Shown: one piece after another, positions 6,203 through 7,156 of the stretch | How positions within the stretch are numbered: the stretch's first letter is position 1 | Layout: every line of letters starts with the position of its first letter | Assembly (NCBI GenBank): GCA_031554725.1 | Contig: JAVBUZ010000243.1 | Location: 1 to 7,156, forward strand | Direction: 5' to 3' | Origin: JAVBUZ01 sp031554725 | GTDB taxonomy: Bacteria; Bacillota; Clostridia; Lachnospirales; Lachnospiraceae | DNA length: 7,156 nucleotides | The notes under the pieces: generated by a model | What the model was told of the DNA's origin: nothing | Database searches by the model: none | The model's input: only the letters and a program-made list of their open reading frames with translations | Made by a program: the position numbers and the translations under genes

Positions 6203-7156
6203 ATGAGAGAAGTTGATTATGACTATATTGCAAATAACATATCATCGTTAACGAGAATTTCTGTTCGCGTGTATCAGAATAATGAATTGTTTATCTACTG
6301 CGATCCAACACATTTTCCTAAAGATCCTGCCACTCTTTATATTGATACGCTTTTAGATATCAAACAAGATATTGGCTATTTTATCACCCCATTTGAACAG
6401 TTTTATGGTGTAATTCGCCATAAGGATTATGTAATGATTCTTGGTCCTACCTTTCAAATGGCTCCCTCAAGAGAAAAAATTCGAGAATTTATGTTTTTGC
6501 TGGATATCAAAAAGAATTATTTGGAATTGTATCAGAATATGCTTAACAATATTACGCCAATGCCGTTAGAGCTTTTTTTGCATGAGCTCTGCCTAATCTA
6601 TTACTTTATCAGCGATAAAAAGCTTGATTTTTCTGATGTAATGATATACGACTCAAATGCTTCCATTTCTGCACAGAATAAACCTGTAATAAAAGATACT
6701 CCTAGTTCCCTTCACAAACATCCAGATAAAAATTATGAGGAATTTACTGCTGCGGAACACACCACTTTTGACTTTGAACAACAGCTTCTTACATTTGTCA
6801 GCAATGGTGATGTGGATGGCTTATTACAACTCTTTAAAAATCACTCTTCTGGCAGAGCTGGAAAAGTTGCTCCTACTTATTTAAGACAGCTGAAAAATAT
6901 TTTTATTTCCACTGCCACACTAATATCTCGTGCTGCTATCCAAGGTGGGGTGCCTGCTGAAGAAGCACTTTCCTTAAGTGACCGCTATATCCAGCACTGT
7001 GAGAGCTACGAAAATCACGAGCAAATAATGAACCTACAGTACAATATGGTGGTTGACTATACCTCCTTAGTGGCAGAAATACGCAGTGGGGCAAAATATG
7101 ATAAATTCATGCGTTCTGTTACAAGTTATATAAGAGAACACTTATTAGACGAACTC
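6203..7156 (+). CDS. AraC/XylS-family transcriptional regulator (3' part off window)
   Basis: There are 318 residues in the window, open to the right edge. The N-terminal half (about 1-145, MREVDYDYIANNISS, then ISVRVYQNNELFIYC and GYFITPFEQFYGVI) resembles the sensor region of AraC regulators common in Lachnospiraceae. The middle segment is the typical linker of this group, with LRQLKNIFISTATLISRAAI, GGVPAEEALSLSDRYIQHCE and the following helix (about 233-295). YDKFMRSVTSYIREHLLDEL at 299-318 is the lead-in to the double helix-turn-helix domain, which should follow within the next 80-100 residues outside the window. It is divergent from the glycosidase operon, so it is most likely the operon's activator, responding to an imported sugar or glycoside. 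No clear ribosome site precedes any in-frame ATG (6116, 6191, 6203). I chose 6203 because the MREVDYDYIA start matches relatives as I recall them; 6191 would add four residues. Confidence 0.9.
   Translation, partial: MREVDYDYIANNISSLTRISVRVYQNNELFIYCDPTHFPKDPATLYIDTLLDIKQDIGYFITPFEQFYGVIRHKDYVMILGPTFQMAPSREKIREFMFLLDIKKNYLELYQNMLNNITPMPLELFLHELCLIYYFISDKKLDFSDVMIYDSNASISAQNKPVIKDTPSSLHKHPDKNYEEFTAAEHTTFDFEQQLLTFVSNGDVDGLLQLFKNHSSGRAGKVAPTYLRQLKNIFISTATLISRAAIQGGVPAEEALSLSDRYIQHCESYENHEQIMNLQYNMVVDYTSLVAEIRSGAKYDKFMRSVTSYIREHLLDEL

Noticed and set aside
1..7156. CRISPR array, transposase, tRNA, rRNA or phage element
   Set aside because: No repeated spacers, insertion-sequence ends or RNA-gene features were seen. 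The window is nearly all accounted for by four genes and one control region.

Overview
This is an AT-rich window whose gene style suggests a Gram-positive Firmicute, most likely a gut Lachnospiraceae or related Clostridia. The reasons are the strong AAGGAG ribosome sites, a soluble GH3 enzyme of the Firmicute type with a C-terminal tail, and an AraC regulator with the kind of N-terminal sensor common in that family. The assignment is inferred from sequence style only.

The window holds a compact glycoside-use locus. Reading leftward (minus strand) from about 5985 are three co-directional genes: a sugar symporter of the GPH (MelB-like) MFS family (4507-5985), a cytoplasmic GH3 beta-glycosidase (2125-4488), and the first 683 residues of a GH78 alpha-L-rhamnosidase (1-2051) that runs off the left edge. 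The gaps are 18 and 73 bases, and no terminator is seen between the genes, so they look like one operon. Reading rightward from about 6203 is an AraC/XylS-type regulator. It is cut by the right edge just before its DNA-binding domain.

The roughly 220-base divergent region (5986-6202) is dense with symmetry. It has a 12-bp-arm hairpin with a U-run just upstream of the symporter ribosome site, a 10-bp-arm palindrome lying inside two facing promoter candidates, a 6-bp inverted pair, and a GC-rich 7-bp palindrome abutting the regulator start.

The likely combined function is as follows. The regulator senses a glycoside, the symporter imports it, the rhamnosidase removes a terminal rhamnose, and the GH3 enzyme removes the glucose (or similar beta-linked sugar) beneath it. 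Neither enzyme has a signal peptide, so processing would be intracellular. Plant rhamnoglucosides (rutinosides, neohesperidosides, saponins) are plausible substrates, but the sequence does not prove this. The gene families are known; the least explained part of the window is the control region.
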